A stretch of DNA of 64,000 nucleotides from Schlegelella aquatica (GCF_026013905.1 NZ_CP110257.1:3271501-3335500); one strand, 5' to 3'; positions 46,211 to 56,163 are shown, counted from the stretch's first letter. A program made the numbers and translations. Notes: a model not told the origin generated them from the letters alone.

Positions 46211-47221
46211 TCACGTGTCCTGCCGCTCGTCCCACTGCCAGATGGTCAGCCCGTAGTCGGTGCCGAAGGCCGGCATCACTTCGCCTTGCTTGAAGAAGCG
46301 CCGGCTGTCGGCCTTGGCGGGGGTGAACCACCAGCCTTCGCGTGGGCAGGGCTGGCCGGCTTCGCAGCGCAGGCGCGTTGGCCCGCCGGGTGACTGCTCC
46401 GAAAGCTCGGCATGCTCGCGCGCCCAGGCGACGAGATCCTTCGGGTAGTAGATGTACTTGTGCAGGCTGGAGTCGTCCTCGATACCGAGCAGCAGCACGG
46501 CGGCGCCTGCTTCGAAGCTCCAGTAGCCGTAGTAGCCACCCTGGTTGCCGTTCTCGTCCGGTTTGTGGCTGTCATGCCAGCCGGTGCCGGCCAAGTCCTT
46601 GTACCAGCGCTTCAGGAACAGGTCGAGTTCCTTGAGTTGCTTGGCTGGTGTGTCCTCGGTCAGGGCATAGAAGAGGTTTTCGTACGGCCGGACCTGGCAT
46701 GCGTGCTCGGTGGTAAACCGCTTCTCTGCTCCGAACACGTGGATCATGAACTCTTCATAGATGACATCGGCTCCGCCGTTTGACGTGCCGCCTTCCCCGT
46801 CCTGCAAGGCGGCGATCCGCGGGAGCAAGTCACGGCGGTGGAGAAGGAAGCACAGTCCGATCAGTTGCATCAGCTCGCAGTACTCGTCGAGGAAGGTGAA
46901 CGTGAACACGACCTCGTTGCGATCGTCCGTCTCGCGCCATATCAGTTCACCGTAGCGCTCGTAGGCTGCAACCACACCCTCCAGCTCGAGACGCAACTGC
47001 TCGATGGCCTCGCCCGCCGTGTAGCGAAGCAGCAACCTGCAGAACCGCTCATAGGCCGCGCCACGCGCGAGGGACATGTGCCAGCCAGGCTCCCTCTCGG
47101 GAGACCGAAGGTTTTCTTCCAGACCCTCCGGACCGTACAGAACTTCCTCGAATCCTTTGAGCTGATCGAGGTAGTACTGCTGGGTCAGGAACTGCTGGCG
47201 GCGGATCTCATGGAACTCCAT
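46211..47221 (-). CDS. PoNi-type immunity protein (DUF1911) with extra C-terminal module
   Basis: The 336-residue protein has a helical DUF1910/DUF1911-like body: RRQQFLTQQYYLDQLKGFEE at the N-terminus, then YYGYWSFEAGAAVLLLGIED followed by YYPKDLVAWAREH (about 225-275), the hallmark of PoNe immunity proteins. The last 50 residues (CPREGWWFTPAKADSRRFF, then YGLTIWQWDERQ) are a module almost identical to the end of the gene at 43948. It lies directly after the nuclease gene (9-base gap), so it should protect the cell against that toxin. Confidence 0.82.
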   Translation of the reverse strand: MEFHEIRRQQFLTQQYYLDQLKGFEEVLYGPEGLEENLRSPEREPGWHMSLARGAAYERFCRLLLRYTAGEAIEQLRLELEGVVAAYERYGELIWRETDDRNEVVFTFTFLDEYCELMQLIGLCFLLHRRDLLPRIAALQDGEGGTSNGGADVIYEEFMIHVFGAEKRFTTEHACQVRPYENLFYALTEDTPAKQLKELDLFLKRWYKDLAGTGWHDSHKPDENGNQGGYYGYWSFEAGAAVLLLGIEDDSSLHKYIYYPKDLVAWAREHAELSEQSPGGPTRLRCEAGQPCPREGWWFTPAKADSRRFFKQGEVMPAFGTDYGLTIWQWDERQDT

Positions 47222-47230
47222 ATCTCTCCT

Positions 47231-48682
47231 TCAACGTGAACGCCGGTTCGCGGCGGGAACGCCTGCCCGGTCGTTCACGACTTGCGCAATCTGGTTGTCC
47301 GTCCACTCTCTTGTGGCTTGATGCGTGGCGTGAAAGCCTGCCTGTACGTCGCGTTGCGAAGCATGAAGAATCAAGGCCTCCGCATGAGCTCCCGCCTGAG
47401 GAATGGAGAAGAACAACACGTGCCGGCTGTACGCCGCTGCCTTCAGTCGGCGGAACACTTGAAGGTCCGGAGGGCTTGAAGCGAGCGCAGATGGCAGACG
47501 CCTTTCTATCCAGGAGTGACTCATCTGCGTGATCTTGCCGTTAGTCTGGCGGAAGGCGGTAGCCCCGGCTGCACTCTGTCCGCCCGTACCTGTTCGCCGG
47601 CGCAGGCCGCCGGCGTTCGGCGCTCCCCGTTCGTTCTTGTCCCCCGCCTCCCCCAACAACGCGGCCAGACTCTTCGTCGGGTCATAACTGGCCTTGGCCT
47701 CGATGATCGCGTACGGCTTCGGGCCGTTGTTGGTCCTCCACACCGCGTCGATGCCGCGCCCCCTCGGTGCACAAGGCCACAGCTGCACCAAGTGCCCGCC
47801 GTCATTGAGCTTCGCGTTGTTCTTGGCCCCGCGGTCGTGCTGCACCTTGCTGCCCCAGCCCTTGATCTCCTGACAGTGGTAGTCGGCCATGTGCTCGCCC
47901 ATCACGCCCAGCACCTTCTGCGTCAGGCTCTTGAACCGCGCGGTGCGCTGGGTCGCGGCGTTGGGGCTGTTCGGCTGGGCGTGGTTGTGGTGGTCGGTGC
48001 CGGGGTTGCTGCCAGCGCGCGCATGCGTGTTGGGCTTGGTGACCGGCGTGCCTGCACCCGGCCGCGTTGGAAGCGGGGTGTCGGCGCTGGTCTTGCGACC
48101 CCGGGCCAGCCATTCGTCGACCTGCTTCTTGAAGGCATCGAACTGCCGGCCCAGGTTTTGGCGGATCCGCTCGATGCTCTGCCGCACCTCGGGGCTGAGG
48201 CGCCGCGTGAGGTTGGCATTCGTCAGGATGCCGTCCAGCGTCTGGCGCAACTTGGAAAGATCCAGCACCTCGCGCAGCACCTTCTCGGGGTCGCCCTTGT
48301 ACAGGCGGCGGATCATGTCGAGCAGTTCGTCGACACGCACTGTGCCACTGTTCACCGCGCGCAGCGAGCGCTTGGCAGCATCGCCGCCACCGGGGATCAA
48401 TCCGATCAGGGCCGTGATCAGGTTGAACCAGGCCAGCGGGCTGGCGGGCGCGGCGCTCACCTCAACCAGCCCCTTGATGATGTCGCGCGCGTCGACGAGC
48501 TGGCCGAGCACCGGCACGCAACCGATGACGGTTTCCGCCAGGATGGCCCACGGCGCGTTGTTGTCGCCCTTGAGGAAGCTGACGGCTTCGTCCTTCAGCT
48601 CATCGAGCCAGCCGTGACGGCTGCTGCCTGCACCGGCCTGAGCGCCCTCGCGAGCAGCACGGGTGGCCACGGCGGTGCTCAT
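47231..48682 (-). CDS. T6SS effector, PoNe-type DNase toxin
   Basis: The 483-residue protein has an N-terminal hydrophobic pretoxin-like segment (AILAETVIGCVPVLGQLVDA, about 46-65) with a helical region. A Pro/Asn/His-rich linker follows (about 200-245). The C-terminal nuclease domain has the PD-(D/E)xK pattern GIDAVW (Asp312) ... YAIIEAKASYD (Glu328, Lys330) and QMSHSWIERRL (386-396), typical of PoNe DNases. Its ATG overlaps the VgrG stop (ATGA), so the toxin is translated with its carrier, and the immunity gene follows. It probably cleaves DNA of rival bacteria after T6SS delivery. The family call is from motifs, not a search. Confidence 0.85.
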   Translation of the reverse strand: MSTAVATRAAREGAQAGAGSSRHGWLDELKDEAVSFLKGDNNAPWAILAETVIGCVPVLGQLVDARDIIKGLVEVSAAPASPLAWFNLITALIGLIPGGGDAAKRSLRAVNSGTVRVDELLDMIRRLYKGDPEKVLREVLDLSKLRQTLDGILTNANLTRRLSPEVRQSIERIRQNLGRQFDAFKKQVDEWLARGRKTSADTPLPTRPGAGTPVTKPNTHARAGSNPGTDHHNHAQPNSPNAATQRTARFKSLTQKVLGVMGEHMADYHCQEIKGWGSKVQHDRGAKNNAKLNDGGHLVQLWPCAPRGRGIDAVWRTNNGPKPYAIIEAKASYDPTKSLAALLGEAGDKNERGAPNAGGLRRRTGTGGQSAAGATAFRQTNGKITQMSHSWIERRLPSALASSPPDLQVFRRLKAAAYSRHVLFFSIPQAGAHAEALILHASQRDVQAGFHATHQATREWTDNQIAQVVNDRAGVPAANRRSR

Positions 48683-51600
48683 GCCCGACCTCCACGCACT
48701 GTCTCGCTCAGGGCCTGCTGGCGCGTTTCGTCCAGGTAGTGCCAGAGGTCCTCGCCGTCCGGCTCACCCGTTGCGGCGTTCAACTCGGCGTGGAGTTCGC
48801 GCTGTTCGGCGGTGGCCTGCTGCGACCAGAACCGTGCCGTCTCGCTCAGGTAACGTTCGATGTTCGCGATGGCCTCCTCGTTCGTGCTGCTGCCGGCCTT
48901 GAAGGTGTTGGCGGGCAGTTCGACGCAGGCCCTGGGCGCCGCGGGGTCTTCGCCGTAGTACACGCGGGCGGGACAGTTCGGCACGCCTTCAAGCCGTGCG
49001 TAGCCGTTGTCGTCGAGCACACCTTGGCGCACGGTACCGTCTTCGAACACCACGTGGTAAGGCGCGCGGGCCACCGGTTGCAGCCACTCATCGTGGTAGT
49101 TCAGCTCCAGCACGGCCGGCTTCTGCGATGCAGTGCCCACCGGCAACGCCTCCAACACCGCCGCCTCCCGCCCCGCCCCCTCCCACTGATGCGTGGCCGC
49201 CTGCACCACAAAGCTGCCCGGGGTGGTGAAGCGGATGTCGCTGCCGTCGAGCACGACGGCGCTGTCGCCGCCCACCAGCTCGATGCGCTGCTTGGCCTGC
49301 ACGACGATCTCGTCGGCCACGCTCAGGATCTGCACCTGCTGGTCGGCCAGGATCTGCAGCCGGTCGGTGTGCGCGCGCAGGCTCACCGGCCCTCGCGCGG
49401 CCTTGAGCTGGAGGCCGCCGGCGTGGGTGTACCAGCTGGCCGTGCCGCCGGCGGTCACGCTGGCCGTGGCGCCGGCGCTGGCGTGCCAGTCGCCCTGCGC
49501 CACTGCGGCGTGGTCGCCCGAGGCATGCTGCACGAGGGCGGCCTCGCTCGCCTGGGCCAGGGTGGACGGCGTGTCCAACGTCACGGTGGGGCCTGCGGGC
49601 CGTTCGACCGGTTCGGTGGGCTGGCGCGCCGCGTCCTGCTTGACGGCGGGCTGTCCGCTCACCGGGCCGCCGTAACGACCCTCCTCGGCAGGGTCGAGCA
49701 GGCGCAACAGCTGTACCGCCGAGCCGGGCCCGCCGGCCGCCTGCCCCGCCGGCTCGGCCTCGTGCGGCTCCAGCCCGTGGGCGCGCGCCGCGCGTGCAGC
49801 GGCGTGCAGGCGTTCGGCCAACTCCTGCGCCGCGCGCAGTTGCGCCACCGCCTCGGCCGCATCCATCTGGGTGGACTCGGCACTGCCGTAGCGCCCGGGG
49901 CGGGCACTGGTGGTCACGAGCAGCCCCTCGCCGGCGCGCAGCGTCGCCCAGCCTTGGGTGCCGGCCTCGAAGCCGGCGCCACGCACGCCGCCGCGCCAAG
50001 CGCTCCCGCACGCTTGCTCGATGAGATGACCGAGCGCCAGCTCGGCCAGGGTGTGGCTGGCCTGCCAGCGCATGCGCAGCTGGCCGGTGGCGTCGTCGAG
50101 CACCCATTCCTGGTGACCGGCGCCGCCCAGGCTGCGCTGGTACCAGCCGCTCAGCACCCCCGGGTGGTTGGCCGCGCGAAGGGGGGCGCGGTCGCCCGCG
50201 GCGCGAGCCCCGGCGCGCCCGTCGAAGCCCCCGCTCGGCTCGCACGCGCCCGCCGGGGGCACTTCGCGCCCGGCCCTCTCGCCACCGGCCAGCGGCGGGC
50301 GGTCCTGCCCGTTGTACAGCTGCCCGACGATCACCGGGCGGTCGATGTCGCCGGCGATGAAGTCGACCAGCACCTCGCTGCCCACGCGGGCGGTGAAGAC
50401 GCTGCCCCAGTTGGCGCCGGCCGCGCGCTCGGCCACGCGCACCCACGCGCCGCTGCGTGCGTCGCCGGGGGCGTTGCCCCCTTCGTGCGGGCTGGACTCG
50501 TCGTGCGGCAGCCCACCCGGCCAGGGCGCCTCGCCCCGCTGCCAGGCGAACTGGATCTTCAGCCGCTGGTCGCGCTCGGTGGTGGCCGGCTCGCCGGGGT
50601 GGCCCACCACCAGCGCGGTCTGCAAGCCCCACGCGGTGGGGCGCGGGCGCGGGGGCGGCACATGGGCGAGTTCGGCCGGCTGGGCCTGCAGCTCGCAGCG
50701 GTACGCGCCGTGCTCCAGCTCGGGCTCGCCGGCGATCTCGGCAGCGCGGGCGCCCAGGTTGTTGTGCACCCGGTGCTCCACGGCGAGCACCAGGTACTCG
50801 CCGCCCAGGCTGGGGTGCTCCACCAGCGCGAACCGCGCGCCGGGACGCGCCATGCGCCAAGTGCCTTGCGCGTGCACGCGCCTGCCGTCCTGCGCGTAAG
50901 CGTCGGCGCGCACCTGGGCGCGCGCAGCGGCCACGCCCTCGGCGTCGTCCGGCCGCGTCGCGCGCCCGTCCTGGGCCGCGCCTCCGCCGGGCCAACGCTC
51001 GCCCACCCCGTCGTAATGCTCCAGGCGGGGCAGGGCCGCCCCGGCCAGGGGCACCTCCTGTTCGGCCGCGACGCCTTGCAGGCGCTCGGGATGCCAGCGC
51101 GCGAGCGTGAGGGCCGTGGGATGGGCCCGCTGGGTGCAACGCACGCGGCTCAGGGTGTCCACTTCCCATGCCCGCGCGCGGGCGTGGCGGCCGGCCAGGT
51201 CGCGCGGCTGACTGAACCGCACGGGCCCCAGGAACGGCCGGGGGCTGGCGCGGTCGGTGAGCACCAGGCAATGACGCGCCTGGTGCGCCGCGAGCCCGTC
51301 GCGCTGCGCCTGGGCGTCGGCGTCGCTCTGGTGCTCGAAGTGGTACCCGATGCCCTCCTCGGCCAGCAGGCGCTGCACGAAGTCGAGGTCCGTCTCGCGG
51401 TACTGGGTGCAGATCTCGCGCCGCGGCAGCGCCCGGGTCACCTCCACGCGCCAGTGCGCCTGAGGATGATCGCGAAACACGTCTTCGACGATCTCCAGCG
51501 CGGTGCGGTCCTGGTAGAGATAGGTGTCGCGCCGCAGCGCGAGGAAGTCCAGCCACGACCCCAGGCGCAGGCGCCAGCGATGCCAGCCGCCGTCGCTGCC

Positions 51601-51957
51601 CAGGTGGGCGGCCGCCGCGACGTAGCCGTGCCAGGTGCGCCGGCGGTCGTCGGCTTGCCGCAGCGCGAGGCTGAGCTGCTGGCCGATCAGCCGCGTGAGC
51701 GGCAGCTCGCCGGGGCTGCATGCCGTCAGCTCGATCGAGAACGGGGTGTCGCACGCTTCTCGGATCGTGGCCTGCTCGGCCACCAGGCGCTCGGGGCCGA
51801 GCACGGTGCAAACCTGCAACAGCCGGTCGTGCTGGCTCAGCCAGGCGGCGCCGGACAGCGCGCTGCGAGCGGCCTCCTCCAACCCGACCGGCCCGGCAGG
51901 CACGGCACGGCCCCACCCGGCCGCTGCGTGCGGCCGGTCCGCCACGATGCGGGTCAT
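48679..51957 (-). CDS. vgrG: Type VI secretion tip protein VgrG with C-terminal extension
   Basis: The 1092-residue VgrG has a gp27-like N-terminal part (to about 400, with ALEIVEDVFRDHPQAHWRVE, QYRETDLDFVQRLLAEEGIGYHFEH), a gp5-type OB region (WVRVAERAAGANWGSVFTAR, EVLVDFIAGDIDRPVIVGQL, about 500-555) and a DUF2345-like repeat stem (about 850-940). A transthyretin-like C-terminal domain follows (LELNYHDEWLQPVARAPYHV, then GVPNCPARVYYGED), followed by a helical tail. The last parts probably dock the PoNe effector encoded next. T6SS sheath and baseplate genes are not in the window, so this is an orphan VgrG island. Confidence 0.93.
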   Translation of the reverse strand: MTRIVADRPHAAAGWGRAVPAGPVGLEEAARSALSGAAWLSQHDRLLQVCTVLGPERLVAEQATIREACDTPFSIELTACSPGELPLTRLIGQQLSLALRQADDRRRTWHGYVAAAAHLGSDGGWHRWRLRLGSWLDFLALRRDTYLYQDRTALEIVEDVFRDHPQAHWRVEVTRALPRREICTQYRETDLDFVQRLLAEEGIGYHFEHQSDADAQAQRDGLAAHQARHCLVLTDRASPRPFLGPVRFSQPRDLAGRHARARAWEVDTLSRVRCTQRAHPTALTLARWHPERLQGVAAEQEVPLAGAALPRLEHYDGVGERWPGGGAAQDGRATRPDDAEGVAAARAQVRADAYAQDGRRVHAQGTWRMARPGARFALVEHPSLGGEYLVLAVEHRVHNNLGARAAEIAGEPELEHGAYRCELQAQPAELAHVPPPRPRPTAWGLQTALVVGHPGEPATTERDQRLKIQFAWQRGEAPWPGGLPHDESSPHEGGNAPGDARSGAWVRVAERAAGANWGSVFTARVGSEVLVDFIAGDIDRPVIVGQLYNGQDRPPLAGGERAGREVPPAGACEPSGGFDGRAGARAAGDRAPLRAANHPGVLSGWYQRSLGGAGHQEWVLDDATGQLRMRWQASHTLAELALGHLIEQACGSAWRGGVRGAGFEAGTQGWATLRAGEGLLVTTSARPGRYGSAESTQMDAAEAVAQLRAAQELAERLHAAARAARAHGLEPHEAEPAGQAAGGPGSAVQLLRLLDPAEEGRYGGPVSGQPAVKQDAARQPTEPVERPAGPTVTLDTPSTLAQASEAALVQHASGDHAAVAQGDWHASAGATASVTAGGTASWYTHAGGLQLKAARGPVSLRAHTDRLQILADQQVQILSVADEIVVQAKQRIELVGGDSAVVLDGSDIRFTTPGSFVVQAATHQWEGAGREAAVLEALPVGTASQKPAVLELNYHDEWLQPVARAPYHVVFEDGTVRQGVLDDNGYARLEGVPNCPARVYYGEDPAAPRACVELPANTFKAGSSTNEEAIANIERYLSETARFWSQQATAEQRELHAELNAATGEPDGEDLWHYLDETRQQALSETVRGGRA

Positions 51958-52811
51958 GGCTTCCCTCCCTGGAATGCATGTAGTGGTTCTCGGCCCGGCC
52001 CCCAGGCGGGGGCGCAGACCCGCGCCGCGAGCGCGGTGGCCCGATCGGCGCGCGCCGCATTGTGCCGAGCGCCGCGCAGGCTGGCACTCACCGAAAGGAG
52101 GGGATCGCGGGCGGAGTTGTTACCGGTCGTGACGCCCGCGCCGGTGGACCCCACCCAGGCGCCGGGCCCCATGCACCAGGAAGGCGCCGGCGAGCGATGC
52201 AATGCAGGATGGCAGCCGCTGCACGCGGCTGCCAACAGCGCCCCGCTCGGCGCGGCAGGTTCGATCCCGCGCGAGCGGGTCAACTTCCGGTCAGAGGCGA
52301 TGATGGACGAGCTGTCCCGATCGAGAAGCGGTGTGGGCGGCCACGACCACGGGCTTCTTCATCGATGCGCACCGACGATCGCTCCCGAGGACAGCCGCCT
52401 CGCGCGTGGCTTGTTCGCTCGCGCCCGCTCGTGCCTGGCGCACGCGCGAGGCGCCGGGTTCGCGCCGCCCTCCTTGACCGGCCCCGCACAGGCGTGCGAG
52501 CGACGCCTCACGAGCGAGTGTGCGCGTCGCGCAACTTCTCCACGCTCGATATTGCGTTGACCGCATATACCCGATGGAACTTTACGGGCGAGTGTGTTCT
52601 CCTTTCTTTCAGGAACCGTGCTTTCGTGAGTGAACACGGCCGCTGCGTCAGGGCACGCTCCTTGCACGACCACGGGAACAAAAAAACAGGAGTAGGTTTG
52701 TGCTTCTGTTTGCACGATGAGGGCTCGGCATTTCATCGATGCTGAAACCAAGGCCGCCGATCGGTGTCATCATGGATGCACACGGCGCCGCACAAGGACC
52801 TGGAGGTCTGA
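51958..52811. other. Divergent intergenic region vgrG/prkA
   Basis: This is about 850 bp without a convincing gene. The part near 52560-52720 is AT-richer and holds a sigma-54 type promoter for prkA. The stretch 52721-52811 would be its untranslated leader. GGAGGT (52802-52807) is the prkA ribosome-binding site. Confidence 0.6.
52650..52666 (+). promoter_or_regulatory. Sigma-54 type promoter for prkA-yeaH-spoVR
   Basis: AGGGCACGCTCCTTGCA has GG (52652-52653), ten bases, then GC (52664-52665), matching the -24/-12 element (GGCACG-N4-TTGCA). Transcription would start near 52676, about 135 bases before the prkA ATG. Confidence 0.7.
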
Positions 52812-54734
52812 ATGGACGTGATCAGCAACTTCGCCGCTCGCTACGAGCGCACTCGTGAAGAGGAGTACTCCCTCGAGGAGTACCTCGAGATCTGCCGGCG
52901 CGATCCGCTGGCCTACGCCACCGCCGCGGAGCGCATGCTCAAGGCGATCGGCGAGCCTGAGCTGATCGACACGCGCAACGACCCGCGCCTGTCGCGCATC
53001 TTCGCGAACAAAGTCATCAAGATCTATCCCGCCTTCCGGGAGTTCTACGGCATGGAAGACGCCATCGAGCAGGTGGTGTCCTACTTCCGCCATGCCGCGC
53101 AGGGCCTGGAGGAGAAGAAGCAGATCCTCTACCTGCTGGGGCCGGTGGGCGGCGGCAAGAGCTCCATCGCCGAGCGGCTCAAGCAGTTGATGGAGCACGT
53201 GCCCTTCTATGCCATCAAAGGCTCGCCGGTCAACGAATCGCCGCTCGGCCTGTTCGATCCGGAAGAAGACGGCTCGATCCTCGAGAAGGAGTACGGCATC
53301 CCTCGCCGCTACCTCAACCGCATCCTGAGCCCCTGGGCGGTCAAGCGGCTGGAGGAGTTCGGCGGCGACATCCGCAAGTTCAAGGTCGTCAAGCGCTACC
53401 CGTCGATCCTGAAGCAGATCGCCATCGCCAAGACCGAGCCGGGCGACGAGAACAACCAGGACATCTCCAGCCTGGTCGGCAAGGTTGACATCCGCAAGCT
53501 CGAAACCTACGCGCAAGACGACCCGGACGCCTACAGCTACTCCGGCGGCCTGTGCCTGGCCAACCAGGGCCTGCTGGAATTCGTCGAGATGTTCAAGGCG
53601 CCGATCAAGGTCCTGCACCCGCTGCTCACCGCCACGCAGGAAGGCAACTTCAAGGGCACGGAAGGCTTTGGCGCCATTCCCTTCGACGGAATCGTCCTCG
53701 CGCACTCCAACGAGAGCGAGTGGAAGGCGTTCCGCAACAACAAGAACAACGAGGCCTTCCTCGACCGTATCTACATCGTCAAGGTGCCGTACTGCCTGCG
53801 CGTGAGCGAGGAGATCAAGATCTACGAGAAGCTGATCCGCAACTCGTCGCTCGCCAACGCGCCGTGCGCGCCGGGCACGCTGAAGATGATGGCGCAGTTC
53901 TCGGTGTTGACGCGCCTCAAGGAGCCCGAGAACTCGAGCATCTTCAGCAAGATGCAGATCTACGACGGCGAGAACCTGAAGGACACGGACCCGAAGGCCA
54001 AGTCCATCCAGGAGTACCGGGACTACGCGGGTGTGGACGAGGGCATGAGCGGCATCTCGACGCGCTTCGCGTTCAAGATCCTGTCGAAGGTGTTCAACTT
54101 CGACCCCGCCGAGGTGGCGGCCAACCCGGTGCACCTCATGTACGTGCTCGAGCAGCAGATCGAGCGCGAGCAGTTCCCGGCCGAGGTGGAGCAGAAGTAC
54201 CTCTCGTACGTGAAGGAGCTGCTGGCGCCGCGCTACGCCGAGTTCATCGGCAAGGAGATCCAGACCGCCTACCTGGAGAGCTACTCCGAGTACGGTCAGA
54301 ACATCTTCGACCGCTACGTCACGTACGCCGACTACTGGATCCAGGACCAGGAATACCGCGATCCGGACACCGGCGAGATCTTCGACCGTGCGGCGCTCAA
54401 CGCCGAGCTGGAGAAGATCGAGAAGCCGGCCGGCATCAGCAACCCGAAGGACTTCCGCAACGAGATCGTCAACTTCGTGCTGCGCGCGCGCGCCAACAAC
54501 GGCGGCAAGAACCCGCTGTGGACGAGCTACGAGAAGCTGCGCACCGTGATCGAGAAGAAGATGTTCTCGAACACCGAGGAGCTGCTGCCGGTCATCAGCT
54601 TCAACGCGAAGTCCAGCGCCGACGAGCAGAAGAAGCACGAGGACTTCGTCAACCGCATGGTGCAAAAGGGCTACACGCCCAAGCAGGTCCGCCTGCTGTG
54701 CGAGTGGTACCTGCGTGTGCGCAAGAGTTCGTGA
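52812..54734 (+). CDS. prkA: PrkA-family serine protein kinase (YeaG)
   Basis: The 640-residue protein has an AAA+-like N-terminal domain with a P-loop LLGPVGGGKSSIAERLKQL (about 108-126) and a C-terminal PrkA kinase-like domain. YeaG/PrkA responds to sustained starvation and works with YeaH. It is full length. It lies first in the prkA-yeaH-spoVR set with short gaps. A sigma-54 promoter is upstream, as known for enteric yeaGH under nitrogen control. Confidence 0.96.
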   Translation: MDVISNFAARYERTREEEYSLEEYLEICRRDPLAYATAAERMLKAIGEPELIDTRNDPRLSRIFANKVIKIYPAFREFYGMEDAIEQVVSYFRHAAQGLEEKKQILYLLGPVGGGKSSIAERLKQLMEHVPFYAIKGSPVNESPLGLFDPEEDGSILEKEYGIPRRYLNRILSPWAVKRLEEFGGDIRKFKVVKRYPSILKQIAIAKTEPGDENNQDISSLVGKVDIRKLETYAQDDPDAYSYSGGLCLANQGLLEFVEMFKAPIKVLHPLLTATQEGNFKGTEGFGAIPFDGIVLAHSNESEWKAFRNNKNNEAFLDRIYIVKVPYCLRVSEEIKIYEKLIRNSSLANAPCAPGTLKMMAQFSVLTRLKEPENSSIFSKMQIYDGENLKDTDPKAKSIQEYRDYAGVDEGMSGISTRFAFKILSKVFNFDPAEVAANPVHLMYVLEQQIEREQFPAEVEQKYLSYVKELLAPRYAEFIGKEIQTAYLESYSEYGQNIFDRYVTYADYWIQDQEYRDPDTGEIFDRAALNAELEKIEKPAGISNPKDFRNEIVNFVLRARANNGGKNPLWTSYEKLRTVIEKKMFSNTEELLPVISFNAKSSADEQKKHEDFVNRMVQKGYTPKQVRLLCEWYLRVRKSS

Positions 54735-54845
54735 TGAGCCGCCGCCCGTCGAGTACCCCGGCCGCCCCGCCCCCGGGAGGGGCGCCGGCCGGCCCGTGCC
54801 GGCTGCGCGCTCGGCCCGCGGCTCACTGAAGAAAGGCTGACCCAG

Positions 54846-56135
54846 ATGCCCATGCTCCAGCAGATCATCGATCGCCGGCTGTCGGGCAAGAACAAATCCA
54901 TCGGCAACCGCGAGCGCTTCCTTCGCCGCTATCGCGATCAGATCCGCGAGGCGGTGCGTCGCGCGGTGAGCGGGCGGGGCATCCGCAACCTCGAGCAGGG
55001 CGAAGACATCACCTTGCCCCGGCGCGACGTCTCGGAGCCCGTGTTCGGGCACGGGCCCGGGGGCAAGCGCGAGTACGTGCACCCCGGCAACCAGGAGTAC
55101 GTCAAGGGCGACCGCATCCAGCGGCCGCAAGGCGGCGGGGGCGGCGGCGCAGGCTCCGGCGCGAGCGACAGCGGCGAGGGCGAGGATGACTTCGTCTTCC
55201 ACCTGACCAAGGAAGAGTTCATGCAGGTCTTCTTCGAGGACCTGGCCCTGCCGCATTTGATCCGCACGCAGCTGGCCGAAGTGCCGGAATGGAAATCGCA
55301 CCGCGCGGGCTTCACCAGCGACGGCACGCCGAACAACCTGCACGTGGTGCGCTCGATGCGCGGCGCGCTGGCCCGGCGCATCGCGCTGGGGGGCGATGCG
55401 CGCCGGGAGCTGCGCCACCTCGATCAGCACCTGGAGCGGCTGAAGGCGCACCCGCACCCCACCGACGTGATGGTGCAGCACGAACTGCGCGAGACGGAAA
55501 ACCGCATCGCCGAGCTGCGCGAGCGCCTCAAGCGCATCCCCTTCCTCGACCCGTTCGACCTGCGCTACCGCAACCGGGTGCGCACGCCGGTGCCCACGGC
55601 CAAGGCGGTGATGTTCTGCCTGATGGACGTCTCCGGCTCGATGGACGAAGCGCGCAAGGACATGTCCAAGCGCTTCTTCATGCTGTTGTACCTGTTCCTG
55701 ACCCGGCACTACGAGAAGATCGACCTCGTCTTCATCCGCCACCACACCCAGGCGGCCGAAGTCAGCGAGGACGAGTTCTTCCACGCCACGGAGACCGGCG
55801 GCACCGTGGTCTCGAGCGCGCTGCAGCTGATGCTGGACATCGTCAAGGCGCGCTACCCGAGCAGCGAGTGGAACATCTACGGCGCACAGGCCAGCGACGG
55901 CGACAACTGGCACCACGACAGCGGCCGCTGCCGGCAGCTGCTGGCCGAGCAGATCCTGCCGCTGTGCCGCTACTACGCCTACGTGCAGGTGGCCGAGGCC
56001 GAGCAGAACCTCTGGGAGGAATACACCCAGCTGCTCGAGACGCATAAGAACTTCGCGATGCGCAAGGTCTCCGACGCCGCCGACATCTATCCGGTCTTCC
56101 GCGACCTGTTCAAGAAGGAAGGGGCGCCGGCATGA
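54846..56135 (+). CDS. yeaH: YeaH/YhbH family protein (DUF444)
   Basis: The 429-residue protein starts MPMLQQIIDRRLSGKNKSIG. It has a basic N-terminal region (NRERFLRRYRDQIREAVRRA), a Gly-rich linker (about 98-110) and a von Willebrand-like domain with the metal-binding MDVSGSMDEARKDMSKRFF (about 258-276). It acts together with the PrkA kinase. It lies 111 bases after prkA. Full family length. Confidence 0.95.
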   Translation: MPMLQQIIDRRLSGKNKSIGNRERFLRRYRDQIREAVRRAVSGRGIRNLEQGEDITLPRRDVSEPVFGHGPGGKREYVHPGNQEYVKGDRIQRPQGGGGGGAGSGASDSGEGEDDFVFHLTKEEFMQVFFEDLALPHLIRTQLAEVPEWKSHRAGFTSDGTPNNLHVVRSMRGALARRIALGGDARRELRHLDQHLERLKAHPHPTDVMVQHELRETENRIAELRERLKRIPFLDPFDLRYRNRVRTPVPTAKAVMFCLMDVSGSMDEARKDMSKRFFMLLYLFLTRHYEKIDLVFIRHHTQAAEVSEDEFFHATETGGTVVSSALQLMLDIVKARYPSSEWNIYGAQASDGDNWHHDSGRCRQLLAEQILPLCRYYAYVQVAEAEQNLWEEYTQLLETHKNFAMRKVSDAADIYPVFRDLFKKEGAPA

Positions 56136-56163
56136 GCGCCGCGGCCCGGCCGAGGGTAGTTCC

